This document shows positions 1-9,909 of a stretch of DNA of 22,547 nucleotides, piece by piece (within the stretch, counting starts at the first letter, position 1; each line of letters opens with the position of its first letter). A program made the translations under genes and the position numbers. Location of the stretch: assembly GCA_000969725.1 (NCBI GenBank), contig JXSR01S005524.1. One strand, written 5' to 3'. The notes under the pieces were generated by a model. That model saw only the letters and a list, made by a program, of their open reading frames with translations. It had not been told where the DNA came from and made no database searches. The DNA comes from Ophiothrix spiculata (Eukaryota > Echinodermata > Ophiuroidea > Amphilepidida > Ophiotrichidae).

Positions 1-91
1 CCTCTTGTTGTATCTCCTCCATCTTTTTGTTATTGTCACTTGTAATTTATATGTTTTTAATGATGGAAAATAAAATACTATGACTATGACT
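1..91 (+). mobile_element. 3' tail of a LINE-like retroelement
   Basis: The segment is AT-rich, holds AATAAA at 69-74, and ends in a short hexanucleotide run (actatg units, ending actatgactat) exactly where the first copy of the 1.08-kb tandem repeat begins. A polyadenylation-like signal followed by a short-motif tail is typical of 3' ends of several non-LTR retrotransposon clades. Only the 3' end is in the window, so the clade cannot be assigned. It probably inserted in a more upstream part of the tandem array. Confidence 0.5.
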
Positions 92-1163
92 ATATCCTAT
101 TACACTCTTTACTGGATTTTGTACTTTAACTCTGCCTTGTATTATTCAAGAAATATTTTAAAGCTTTGATTTGAAAAAAGGCAATGTCAAATTCAATGTG
201 TGTCACCTCTTCTAGGTATTTACTTGTATACAGTACTGTCATTGTATACATCTCACTCAAAGTTTAATTGACGGTAAAAGACATTAAGACGTAGACTAAA
301 GAGTTATTTCACTTAACTTTGAATAGTCACATGATGTTTATTAAATATTTACTCTGACAAAAAGTGCTTTTATATTCTCTGTCAAATATCTTTCAAAACA
401 TTTTAGTGGAGAAGGACTATAAAATATAGTGTATCAAGTATTATTTAAAACGTTATAGAGTGCCGCATGATGTAAAAGTACTTTCATTTTGTCTGACATT
501 CAATTTCTTCCTGAAAGTTTTCTGGAAAGAATTTATGAAAACCAAAATGAACATGTTTGAATGCCAATGTTTTTTTAATGTAAATTGACATGTGTAAATA
601 GCCGTTCAAGCTACCTTAATGTGTATAAACCCCATTGGAATGACGGAAAAAGAGATGTACTTATAAAATTGTTTATATCTGGCTTATTTTTCAGCCGATT
701 TCTATCATTTTTTCTGCATTTGAAAGATTATTAAATTAACTTTACTTTATTATATGGTGCTTTTATCAAGCTCAAGGCCATCTTTAATCCGTGGGCAATA
801 TTTTTGATTCACATAGTATATGCCCATTACAATACCATTCCCCCTTGTGTTTCAGTCAACAAATTCATGAATAGCATCATGAGAACTGAGCAGATTGATA
901 ATTTAGGGCAAAATGTTCAACATACTTAACGCCCAGGCAATGACGGTGAACTGCTTTCTAGAGCCGCTAGGATCAAAACTTGGGCTACCTCCCGGAATAA
1001 TATGTCAGTTTCATCCTTTGGGGCTGAGACGAGAACTACTTGAGAATAGAGTTAACCTGCTAAAAAGTCAATTTCTTTAGAACTATTCATGTATGAAAAA
1101 GAAGGCATCAGTATCCTCTTAAATATGCCAGTTCATAGTCATTTTGCTCTTTTGTCTCATCAC
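92..1163. repeat. 1.08-kb tandem repeat, copy A (complete)
   Basis: This copy runs from atatcctattacactcttt to cttttgtctcatcac, 1072 bases, followed at once by copy B. It lacks a stretch of about 17 bases near 745 (the aaaacaacaagaaa segment) that B and C keep. No open reading frame of note occurs. Copies share nearly all landmarks in order, such as catgtttgaatgccaatg and gagccgctaggatcaaaac. Confidence 0.9.
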
Positions 1164-2967
1164 ATATCCTATTACATTCTTTACTGGATTTTGTACTTTA
1201 ACTCTGCCTTATATCATTCAAGAAATATTTAAAAGCTTTGATTTAAAAAAGGCAAAGTCAAATTCAATGTGTGTCACCTCTCCTAGATATTTACTTATTA
1301 CGTAAGCGCTGTCATTGTATACATCTCACTCAAAGTTTCATTGATGGCAAAAGACATTAAGACATAGACTAGAGAGTTATTTCACTTTACTTTGAAAAGT
1401 CACATGATCTTTATTAAATATTTGCTCTGACAAAAAGTGCTTTTATATTCTCTGTCAAATATCTTTCAAAACATTTTAGTGGAGAAGGACAATAAAAATA
1501 GTAATCAAGTATTATTTAAAACTTTATAGAGTGCTACGTGAGTCTTTAAGAAGTAAAAGTACTTTCATTTTGTCAGACATTTAATATCTTCCTGAAAGTT
1601 TTCTGGAAAGAATTTATGAAACCCAAAATGAACATGTTTGAATGCCAATGGTTTTTTAATGTAAATTGACATGTGTAAATAGCCGTTCAAGCTACCTTAA
1701 TGTGTATAAACCCCATTGGAATGACGGAAAAAGAGATGTACTTATAAAATTGTTTATATCTGGCTTATTTTTCAGCCGATTTCTATCATTTTTTACAGCA
1801 TTTGAAAGATTATTAAATTTACTTTACTAAAACAACAAGAAATTTATTATTTGAAGCTTTTATCAAGCTCAAGGCCATCTTTAATCCGTGGGCAATTTGT
1901 TTGATTCACATAGTATATGCCCATTACAATACCATTCCCCCTTGTGTTTCAGTCAACAAATCCATGAATAGCATCATGAGAACTGAGCAGATTGGTAATT
2001 TAGGGCAAAATGTTCAACTAACTTAACGCCCAGGCAATGAGGGTGAACTGCTTTCTAGAGCCGCTAGGATCAAAACTTAGGCTACCTCCCAGTATAATAT
2101 CATTGTGCACTTATTGTCAACTCTCCTATATCTTCAACACGGGCCGACAAACAATGCACCGTGACCTCAAGCACACACCGTGTGTTATAGGTATATGAGG
2201 ATTTCTTTCTCACCTTGCCATTTCAAAACTACTTCATTAAATAAGTTCTTACTTTCGCAAAACTGTCAGGAATATATTCAACATTATTCATGTAGTTTTT
2301 CAAGCTATTTGTTTTAATGATGCGCGCTGCCTGTTATTTCTGACACATCATCTGAGCAGGCCATCGCTTATGTCTACGGAGATCGCCATGCTTAATTTCC
2401 CCCATCTGTACCGTACGATACCGCTATATTCATGAGGTTGTTTCTTGAAAACTATACAAGCTAGACACGCCATACTTGCTGTCAATCAAGAATGATACCA
2501 CCTTATATGTCATGCCAAATCTTATTACAATAGACCCTTCGGAAGGTACGCGACTGATGTCATATGTAAATCAGCTTCAAAACACTGATTAACTAAAGTT
2601 TGTGTTTGTCAGTCATTGCAATCATCGATTACACCAATTATCGATTGGACCGGATGTTAAGTTTCTGAATGTCCCATTAGTCATGTGACATCGATCTATC
2701 GAAATCGATCAATTAGGTTATAAATATATTGACAGTATTCCCTACTTAAAACAGTTAAACTCATTAAAGGTCGTCAGAATTTTGCCGTGGACGTAACTGC
2801 ATAATGTGTCAGTTTCATCCTTTGAGGCTGAGACCAGAGCTACTTGACAATAGAGTTAACCTGCTAAAAAGTCAATTTCTTTAGAACTATTCATGTATGA
2901 AAAAGAAGGCATCAGTATCCTCTTAAATATGCCAGTTCATAGTCCTTTTGCTCTTTTGTCTCATGAC
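1164..2967. repeat. 1.08-kb tandem repeat, copy B (split by a 700-bp insert)
   Basis: The left part is 1164-2100 and the right part resumes at about 2801 (ataatgtgtcagtttc) and runs to 2967. In copies A and C these two parts are contiguous (aataatatgtcagtttc), so 2101-2800 is an insertion or an unrelated replacement. With the insert removed the unit is about 1.1 kb. Confidence 0.85.
2101..2800. mobile_element. 700-bp insertion in repeat copy B, unclassified
   Basis: The insert is bounded by ataatat (2094-2100) and ataatgt (2801-2807), a likely 5-7 bp target duplication. No terminal inverted repeat is visible. It is less AT-rich than the array and contains a cluster of ATCGAT-type motifs (about 2620-2712) followed by a TATA-like ttataaatatat near 2717. 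A solo LTR or a fragment of an unknown element would fit, but the TG...CA ends expected for an LTR are not clear. No open reading frame is present. Confidence 0.5.
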
Positions 2968-4476
2968 ATATCCTATTACACTCTTTGCTGGATTTTGTAC
3001 TTTAACTCTGCTTTATATAATTTGTGACCCGTCATATCGAAAGGTATAGTAAATTACGAGATACAGGCCATTGAAGCTGAGCATAGTCAAAAATCACGTC
3101 CAAGGTCGAATTTCTAATTTCATCAGAAACGTTATCTTTGAAGTGTATTCTATCATATTAATCAGGTGTCAACATCCAAAACATAAGGCAAATGTTTTAA
3201 AAACCGAGATAAAAATCCTTTCTCCATTCACGTTTAACCAGTACAGAAACTTTAAACTTTAGTTTTCGGAATCAGCCCGAGACCTTTTACCAATTCGGAT
3301 GTAACTTTGTAATCGAACATCCAATAACCAAAAGCAAGGTTTCATTTTAAAGCTTAAAATATAATCTTTCAGATGACACCAAAAAATCAATTTTAATTTT
3401 GCCGACCTTAAGGTACCTTTTGATATGACGGGTCACATTTAAGAAATATTTAATAGCTTTTATTTGAAAAAGGCAAAGTCAAATTCAATGTATGTCACCT
3501 CTCCTAGATATTTATTTATTACATAAGTGCTGTCATTGTATACATCTCACTCAAAGTTTCATTGATGGCAAAAGACATTAAGACATAGACTGAAGAGTTA
3601 TTTCACTGCTTTGAATAACCACATGATCTTTATTAAATATTTGCTTTGACATAAAGTGCTTTTATATTCTCTGACATTTTTTATTTTTCAAAACATTTTA
3701 GTCGACAGTAAAAATAGTAATCAAGTTTTATTTAAAACTTTATAGAGTGCCACATGATTCTTTTAGAAGTAAAGTACTTTCATTTTGTCTAACATTCAAT
3801 TTCTTCCTGAAAGTTTTCTGGAAATAATTTATGAAACCCAAAATGGACATGTTTGAATGCCAATGGTTTTTTAATGTAAATTGACATGTGTAAATAGCCG
3901 TTCAAGCTACCTTAATGTGTATAAACCCCATTGGAATGACGGAAAAAGAGATGTACTTATAAAATTGTTTATATCTGGCTTATTTTTCAGCCGATTTCTA
4001 TCATTTTTTCTGCATTTGAAAGATTATTAAATTAACTTTGCTAAAACAACAAGAAATTTATTATATGGTGCTTTTATCAAGCTCAAGGCCATCTTTAATC
4101 CGTGGACAATTTTTTTGATTCACATAGTATATGCCCATTACAATACCATTCCCCCTTGTGTTTCAGTCGACAAATTCATGAATAGCATCATGAGAACTGA
4201 GCAGATTGGTAATTTAGGGCAAAATGTTCAACTTACTTTAACGCCCAGGCAATGACGGTGAACTGCTTTCTAGAGCCGCTAGGATCAAAACTTGGGCTAC
4301 CTCCCAGTATAATATGTCAGTTTCATCCTTTGGGGCTGAGACGAGAGCTACTTGACAATAGAGTTAACCTGCTAAAAAGTCAATTTCTTTAGAACTATTC
4401 ATGTATGAAAAAGAAGGCATCAGTATCCTCTTAAATATGCCAGTTCATAGTCCCTTTTGCTCTTTTGTCTCATCAC
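2968..4476. repeat. 1.08-kb tandem repeat, copy C (split by a TIR element)
   Basis: The copy starts atatcctattacactctttg and is interrupted at 3023-3437 by an inverted-repeat element. It then continues (tttaagaaatatttaatagc) to 4476, where copy D begins. Without the insert its length is about 1094 bases. Confidence 0.88.
3023..3437. mobile_element. MITE-like element with 24-bp terminal inverted repeats
   Basis: The left end reads tgtgacccgtcatatcg and continues aaaggta; the right end (3414-3437) is its reverse complement with one mismatch. The 415-base interior has no transposase. The 63-codon frame at 3071-3262 has no recognisable features. The other repeat copies lack the segment, which shows the insertion directly. 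The target duplication is too short or AT-rich to define (2-3 bases). The superfamily cannot be assigned. Confidence 0.85.
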
Positions 4477-5050
4477 ATATCCTATTACATTCTTTGCTGG
4501 ATTTTGTACTTTACCTCTGCTTTATATAAATCAAGAAATATTTAAAAGCTTTGATATGAAAAAGGGCAAAGTTAAATTCAATGTGTGTCACTTCTCCTAG
4601 ATATTTATTTACTACATAAGTGCTCTCATTGTATACATCTCACTCAAAGTTTCATCGATGGCAAAATACATTAAGACTGTAGACTGAAGAGTTATATCAC
4701 TGCTTTGAATAACCACATGATCTTTATTAAATATTTGCTTTGACAAAAAGTGCTTTTATATTCTCTGCCATTTTTATTTTTCAAAACATTTTAGTGGAGA
4801 AGGACAATAAAAATAGTAATCAAGTATTATTTAAAACTTTATGAGTGCAACGTGATTCTTTTAAGAAGTAAAGTACTTTTATTTTGTCTGACATTCAATA
4901 TTTCATACTTTATTTTCATCAACATTGCATCTTACAAAAACACAATACATGGAATATTTAGATAAAAATATCTTCCTTAAAGTTTTCTGGAAAGAATTTA
5001 TGAAAACCAAAATGAACATTTTTGAATGTCAATGTTTTTTAATGAAAATT
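4477..5050. repeat. 1.08-kb tandem repeat, copy D (3'-truncated)
   Basis: The copy starts atatcctattacattctttg and follows the unit until about 5050 (ttttttaatgaaaattgat), then leaves the consensus inside the block that is best conserved in copies A-C. It carries a 66-base insertion at 4901-4966. This is the right edge of the array. Confidence 0.85.
4901..4966 (-). mobile_element. Very short 3' fragment of a retroelement
   Basis: These 66 bases are absent from the other copies and flanked by AATA (4897-4900 and 4967-4970). Read on the minus strand the fragment ends in gatgaaaataaagtatgaaa, a polyadenylation-type signal plus tail. This fits an extremely 5'-truncated non-LTR retrotransposon copy. 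Confidence 0.55.
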
Positions 5051-5590
5051 GATTGTCTTTTTGTATAGATAAATGCAGTCATACACCAGTATTTTATATT
5101 CTGTAAATATTATTTTGGAGATTGCCCATATTTCTTTACCTTACACTGGCATAAGACTAGTGAAACATCCATTAATTAACCCTTATCTAGCTGAAAATCT
5201 ACAAATTACAAAGAAGAAGAAAATCAAGAAATTAGCCCAAGTCCTGCAATTACATTAGAGATGACAGATAATACGAGTAGGTAATTGCTAAACCACATAC
5301 TTGTCATATTGATGAACCAGGGTACAAGATGGAAGTAGCAATTTTAAATTTTAAGAGACATTTTTGATATTGGAATTTTCAGGTAGTAAGTTTTTAGCCT
5401 GAAGTAAGGTCAGGTTTATATCATAGACTGTGTTTCATCAAGAGGTTAAACCTGTTACACCCAAAATACATCGCGTGTTCCCTAGCAATATATTTTCCCC
5501 ATAAAAAACATGCCCCAAATGGTGGCAATTTGTAACATGGGAAAAAGGACATTTGGTCTTTTAGAATCTTGGAAAACTTGTCAGCTTAGT
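5051..5590. other. Non-coding stretch, nothing recognised
   Basis: AT-rich sequence between the tandem array and the foldback element. The 61-codon frame at 5073-5258 has no domain, signal or exon-like borders and looks like chance. Confidence 0.5.
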
Positions 5591-6248
5591 TTAAGGTAGT
5601 TCGGAGCCTCACGACTTCTGAAAATTTATTTTGATCATAACTTGAAAACTAATGGATTAAACTACATAAAGGTATACATTTTTAGAAAAGGAATTCCACA
5701 ATTAATCTATTTATAGCATCAGATTCTTGATTTAAGAACTCACTTTTTAGTAACTCACCAAAAACGAATTATTTTACCAAAAAAGTTTGAACAAATCTAG
5801 GAAAAATATTATTCGGCCAAAATGGTCAAAAATATGTGTAAGTCATCTGTATCGATGGTTCTGGGGAATGTTTTCTTAATGTTTTGTTTATTCCCCTAGT
5901 TTTGACAATTTTGGTCCGAATAGGCCAAAAATTCATGTTTTCCCAAAAAATCATAATTTTTGGCATTTTTTAGCCCTAGAACTATCGTTTTAGATGATTT
6001 TTACCTATTTTGGAAGATATTTGTCAAATAATACTTTTTCTAGGCTTGTTCAAAAAATGTTGGCAAAATAACTTGTTTTTGGTGAGTTTCTAAAAAGCAA
6101 GTTCTTAAATTTTGAATTTGATGCTATAAATGGATTCCTGGTAAAATGTCCTTTCTAAAAATGTATACTTTTATGTAGTTTACTTTATTAGGTTTCAAGT
6201 TATGACAAGGACAATTTTTTGGGATTGTGAGGCTCCGACCTCCCTTAA
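5591..6248. mobile_element. Long foldback element bordered by TTAA
   Basis: The left end is TTAAGGTAGTTCGGAGCCTC and the right end is GAGGCTCCGACCTCCCTTAA, which are reverse complements with few differences. The similarity continues inward for nearly 300 bases on each side (for example tttatagcatca against tgatgctataaa, and actcaccaaaaac against gtttttggtgagt), leaving a loop of roughly 80 bases. Both ends carry TTAA, the target of piggyBac-type transposases, but the bases after it are GG rather than the usual CC, so that assignment is tentative. No coding capacity: the 84-codon frame at 6202-6456 crosses the border. Confidence 0.9.
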
Positions 6249-6694
6249 TGTGGTGTGTATATTAGAAATGAAGATGAAATCTGAACTGATCGTCTCTCAT
6301 TATTTTATTTACGCAAGTGTAAAGTATTTAAAAACAATGATAATTTTGCATTTACTTACACTATTTCGTTTACTGCTCATGGACATTTTAAATGGATTTT
6401 CAGTCCTTTTGTCAAGCATTATATATGCATGTAATCAGTGTTCTTCTTACTTATGACCAGTAATTGACGCAGGAGTTTAGAACAGAGTTGTTGTTTTGTT
6501 AATGTGTGATAAAGATGGTGTTTTTTTTTGCATATTTAGTCAATATCTAACCTTAGCCAGTGATTTTGGTGCAAGAATATCTTCAACTTTGTCAAAATTG
6601 GTCACATTTGCATAAGATCAGAAAGCTTAGAGAGAACAGTACCTATGAGATAGACAAATTTTGATTTCCCAAAGCAATTATTTGTCCAGGTTCT
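6249..6694. other. Non-coding stretch, nothing recognised
   Basis: AT-rich spacer with a poly-T run near 6520. No splice-bordered open segment, inverted repeat or RNA gene was seen. Confidence 0.5.
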
Positions 6695-7012
6695 CATATG
6701 TGATGACTCACCTTGAAAAGGGGGATTTTGCGACAGAACACTTTTCGAGAAACTGATGAAAATAGGCAGCAAAGAATAAAGAAAATAATACGAATTTCCA
6801 GCAGATTTTCTGTTGTATAATTTGATAGCCCTGATCAATTTCAACAAGTAAGGTGTCATTTTAAAGCTCAGTTCTAACTCGTTGTCAAGCTTAGAATTAG
6901 TTTCATACTTTTCATTCAATCTGGTCAAATAAGCAAAATCATGCTGCACCAGAACTGCAATAATCAGATAATAAGATCAAATATTTTGGCACATTTTATC
7001 AGCAAAGTTCTT
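6695..7012. mobile_element. Diverged MITE-like element, copy 1
   Basis: The segment from catatgtgatgact to about 6870 matches 8713-8893 closely, sharing gcgacagaacactttt, gaaaataggcagca and ccagcagattttctgttgta. The right part is more diverged but still alignable (tgcaccagaactg against tgtaccagataag). The 115-codon minus-strand frame at 6602-6949 overlaps it and is not a gene. Confidence 0.7.
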
Positions 7013-7094
7013 GTTTATAGATTTCACAGCAATAGGTTATTCATTTCTTTATAATTGATTCCAATATCTCAGATACTATGCTTATCCTGTAATT

Positions 7095-8014
7095 TTAAGG
7101 TGGCAGGGGAGGGAGTGGGTGGTAAAAAAATATTTTTTCTTGTTTTTAGTCATAAAGCGATAAGGCTTCAAGCTGTAGTTTGCTTTTTATTTGACTGAAA
7201 TCCAACATTCCATTCAAAAGTTATGACTTGTCAAACATTCGCTAATTATGACAATTTTTATCCATAAATCGATTTCCCATAGAAAATCCATGTTTTCAAT
7301 TTCTTATGGTTTTCACCAAGCAATGTTAGCCATTTTTGGACGTTGTGCAAAATTATTAAAATCAATGCTGAAGCAACCTCATTAAATTGATGGTGTTATC
7401 TAAATTATATGTAATATTCTTCATCAAGACTAATTTTGGACATGTTAATTGTGATTTTCAGTGTTTTTATTTAAAAATTGACAATTTTTCTTAAAACACA
7501 TTTTTCTCGCATTTCATTTTTCACGAATTATCGATCTTTAAAAAATTGTGTAGGGAAAAGTACACCCGCTAGAGAGCTGAAACTTTGCAGAAATAAGCTT
7601 TATACCAAGAGCTATCCTTTGGTCTACTTTGAAAACAAAATAGCCTGTACTTTTCTATCCATGGCCAGATTCCCCAAAATTCAGGTGGCACAGATTACAT
7701 TTTTATTACATTTTTGTACACTACACCAGAGCTGAGATGGTTGCCAAAGTAGACCAATGGATAGATCTCTTCAACACCTTCCATTTGACACCTCAACCAA
7801 CTTCCTGTGATGGTCCATTGCAGAGTTACATTTTTTCAAAGTTTGTGTGATTTTCGTTAATTAAATATATGCAAATTAGGTAATTAATATGCACAAAATT
7901 TGAAATTGATATATTTTTTCAGTATTTCATGGTATACCCATTACTTACCCTAAATACTTAAGTTTCTGTCATCTTTATTTTTTTAAAGTGTCAATCCCTC
8001 TCCTTCTACCTTAA
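7095..8014. mobile_element. Possible second TTAA-bordered element, 920 bp
   Basis: The left end TTAAGGTGGCAGGGGAGGGA and the right end TCCCTCTCCTTCTACCTTAA are imperfect reverse complements. They share the TTAAGGT(A/G)G start with the foldback element at 5591. Inside, about 7605-7760 forms a smaller inverted repeat around tggtctactttg and caaagtagacca. No transposase is encoded; the 85-codon frame at 7478-7735 shows no family features. Confidence 0.5.
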
Positions 8015-8712
8015 ACCTTCCCAAATATTTCAATAGGATGCTGAGGATCTTGTATCAAATTAATTATCTGAAAATCTTATCTTGCACGTTATTCAAGAAA
8101 GAAAGAGACATTTCATCAATAGGTATTTTGTTCTCCTGCACTATTTGTTACCAAACCCTTGATATTGATTTATTATTGGAACTCAAGTTGCAAGTCCCTC
8201 GGGTGAATATTTGCAGTTTGATAAATCGTGATGTTCAGCTAGTCACTTAAAGTTGAAGATACTTTGCTTAAAATTCACCTGCAGTCATTTATATGAAGGA
8301 GAGTATGTGTTCTTTGTATTTTTTTGATTTCTGTTAACGACACTTGATACTAAATCAAGGGCATGTCCCTTGAAGAGAACAAAGACAATGGAAACAAACA
8401 AAAGAAAGGTAAAGGACAAGAGATATATGGAAATGTGACTTTTTAATGGATTTTCTGTTAGTGCTCGCTATCTTAAGGCTTGGGTAAACTCGGAAATTTA
8501 ATCACTTGTTTTTTTGTCTAGGAAGATGCTCATCTAAAAAAAACCCATGTACTATAGTATAAACTTTTGGAAGTGGGTTCAAATTCTAACCATGACAGTG
8601 ATGTGTGAGGGTGGGTGTGTGTGTTTTTACCAAGTTGTGTGATTTTGGCCATAAATAATGCAAAACATGTGTTATTCCAGATCTGCACAAGTTGATATTA
8701 TCAATTTTACAT
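8015..8712. other. Non-coding stretch, nothing recognised
   Basis: AT-rich spacer. The 70-codon frame at 8038-8250 lacks exon-like borders and recognisable motifs. A short GT run lies near 8610. Confidence 0.5.
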
Positions 8713-9002
8713 CATATGTGATGACTTATCCCGAAAAGGGGGACTTTGCGACAGAACACTTTTTTCGAGAAACTAATGAAAATAGGCAGCAAAAAATAAA
8801 GAAAATAATAAGAATTTCCAGCAGATTTTCTGTTGTAAAATTTGATTGCCTTGATCAATTTCAACAAGTAAGGTGTCATTTTTTTAAAGCTTAGAAAATG
8901 TTGTACCAGATAAGATGATAAGATGATAAAATCAAAATTGATATCATCTGCAAGGTTCGCCCCCCCCCCCCCCTCCTTTCGGGGTGGGCCATCACATATA
9001 TG
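8713..9002. mobile_element. MITE-like element, copy 2, with terminal inverted repeats
   Basis: The left end is catatgtgatgacttatccc followed by gaaaaggggga; the right end (about 8970-9002) reads tcctttcggggtgggccatc followed by acatatatg, its imperfect reverse complement. A poly-C run of about 14 sits just inside the right end. Length is near 290 bases. Frames at 8658-8894 and 8891-9124 are chance frames across it. Confidence 0.75.
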
Positions 9003-9043
9003 AGTTGCCTGAGAGGGGGAAGGTCACTTGTAGTCAAAAGTGA

Positions 9044-9340
9044 TGCCCGCTTAGTGGCTCTTAAAATAAAAGCAACTCTGAACAAGAATTCTGGCCATTT
9101 TTTACACAATAAAATCAAGCACATTTAGCACAAAAATCATACCCTAAAGTATATAATTTTATTCAATGTCATAGAGTAAAGATATATCTTTATCATGCTT
9201 GCTAAGTGGCTCCTAAAACAATTCAAAAGGATCTCTGAACAAGAACTTTAAAAAATAGCTTTTTCACATTTAGCAAAAAATCATTCCCTAAAGTATTTTC
9301 TTTTTCAAAATCATACATTAATCATATATTTATCTCACAT
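9044..9340. repeat. Two diverged 152-bp tandem repeats
   Basis: Unit 1 starts tgcccgcttagtggctct at 9044 and unit 2 starts tgcttgctaagtggctcc at 9196. Both continue ctctgaacaagaa, cacatttagca, aaaatcat and ccctaaagtat in the same order. A degraded third unit may follow to about 9415. Confidence 0.75.
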
Positions 9341-9648
9341 GTTTTTAATCAACCTCTTAAAAACAACTTTCTTTCTTAATTCTTTCATTTCTGAAACCCT
9401 AAATATGGTATGAACACCACAAGCTTCTCCATGAAAAACACCCTTTTGTGTTTTTTATTTACAAGCATGATATCCGCATTCGATTAATTTGAAAGATTTT
9501 CAATTATTTTCTTCTTTTTTTTGTTTGAAATTAATTCTCCAAAATACGTACAAACTATGATTATCTCACAGTTAATACCACTCGGCCTCTGTGCATTTTT
9601 GTAAATGTTTGACCCATTACCCTCAAGAATAATTAGAGTAATCAAGCT

Positions 9649-9909
9649 AGGCCAAAAACAAAAAATTGTTGTGTTGCCCTCAGCGACTGACCCTATTCAA
9701 AAATAATAATTTAAAAAAAAGGTAGGGTTGGGAAAGCATCCAATTTTGCTCAGATTGGGTGTTTTTTGAGAAAATATTTTGAAAATAGTGGAAAATGCAC
9801 CCAAATTTCATAATTTAGGTGCTTTAAAAAAATATATATTTTGCGACCAACCGAGTCATTTTTTCAGAAATTCCACTTGAGGGCAACACAACAATTTTTT
9901 TTCTTGGCT
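9649..9909. mobile_element. MITE-like element with ~33-bp terminal inverted repeats
   Basis: The left end aggccaaaaacaaaaaattg continues ttgtgttgccctca. The right end gagggcaacacaacaatttt continues into cttggctc and is its reverse complement with small indels. The interior (about 190 bases) has no coding capacity. Confidence 0.8.

Noticed and set aside
2101..2800. Solo LTR of a retrovirus-like element.
   Set aside because: TG...CA ends and a consistent duplication cannot be shown, so it is left unclassified.
6602..6949. 115-codon minus-strand frame as a gene.
   Set aside because: It overlaps a repeat whose second copy at 8713 does not keep the frame.
8610..8630. CRISPR-like or other prokaryotic repeat structures anywhere in the window.
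   Set aside because: No regularly spaced short repeats with unique spacers; the short GT run here is a plain microsatellite.
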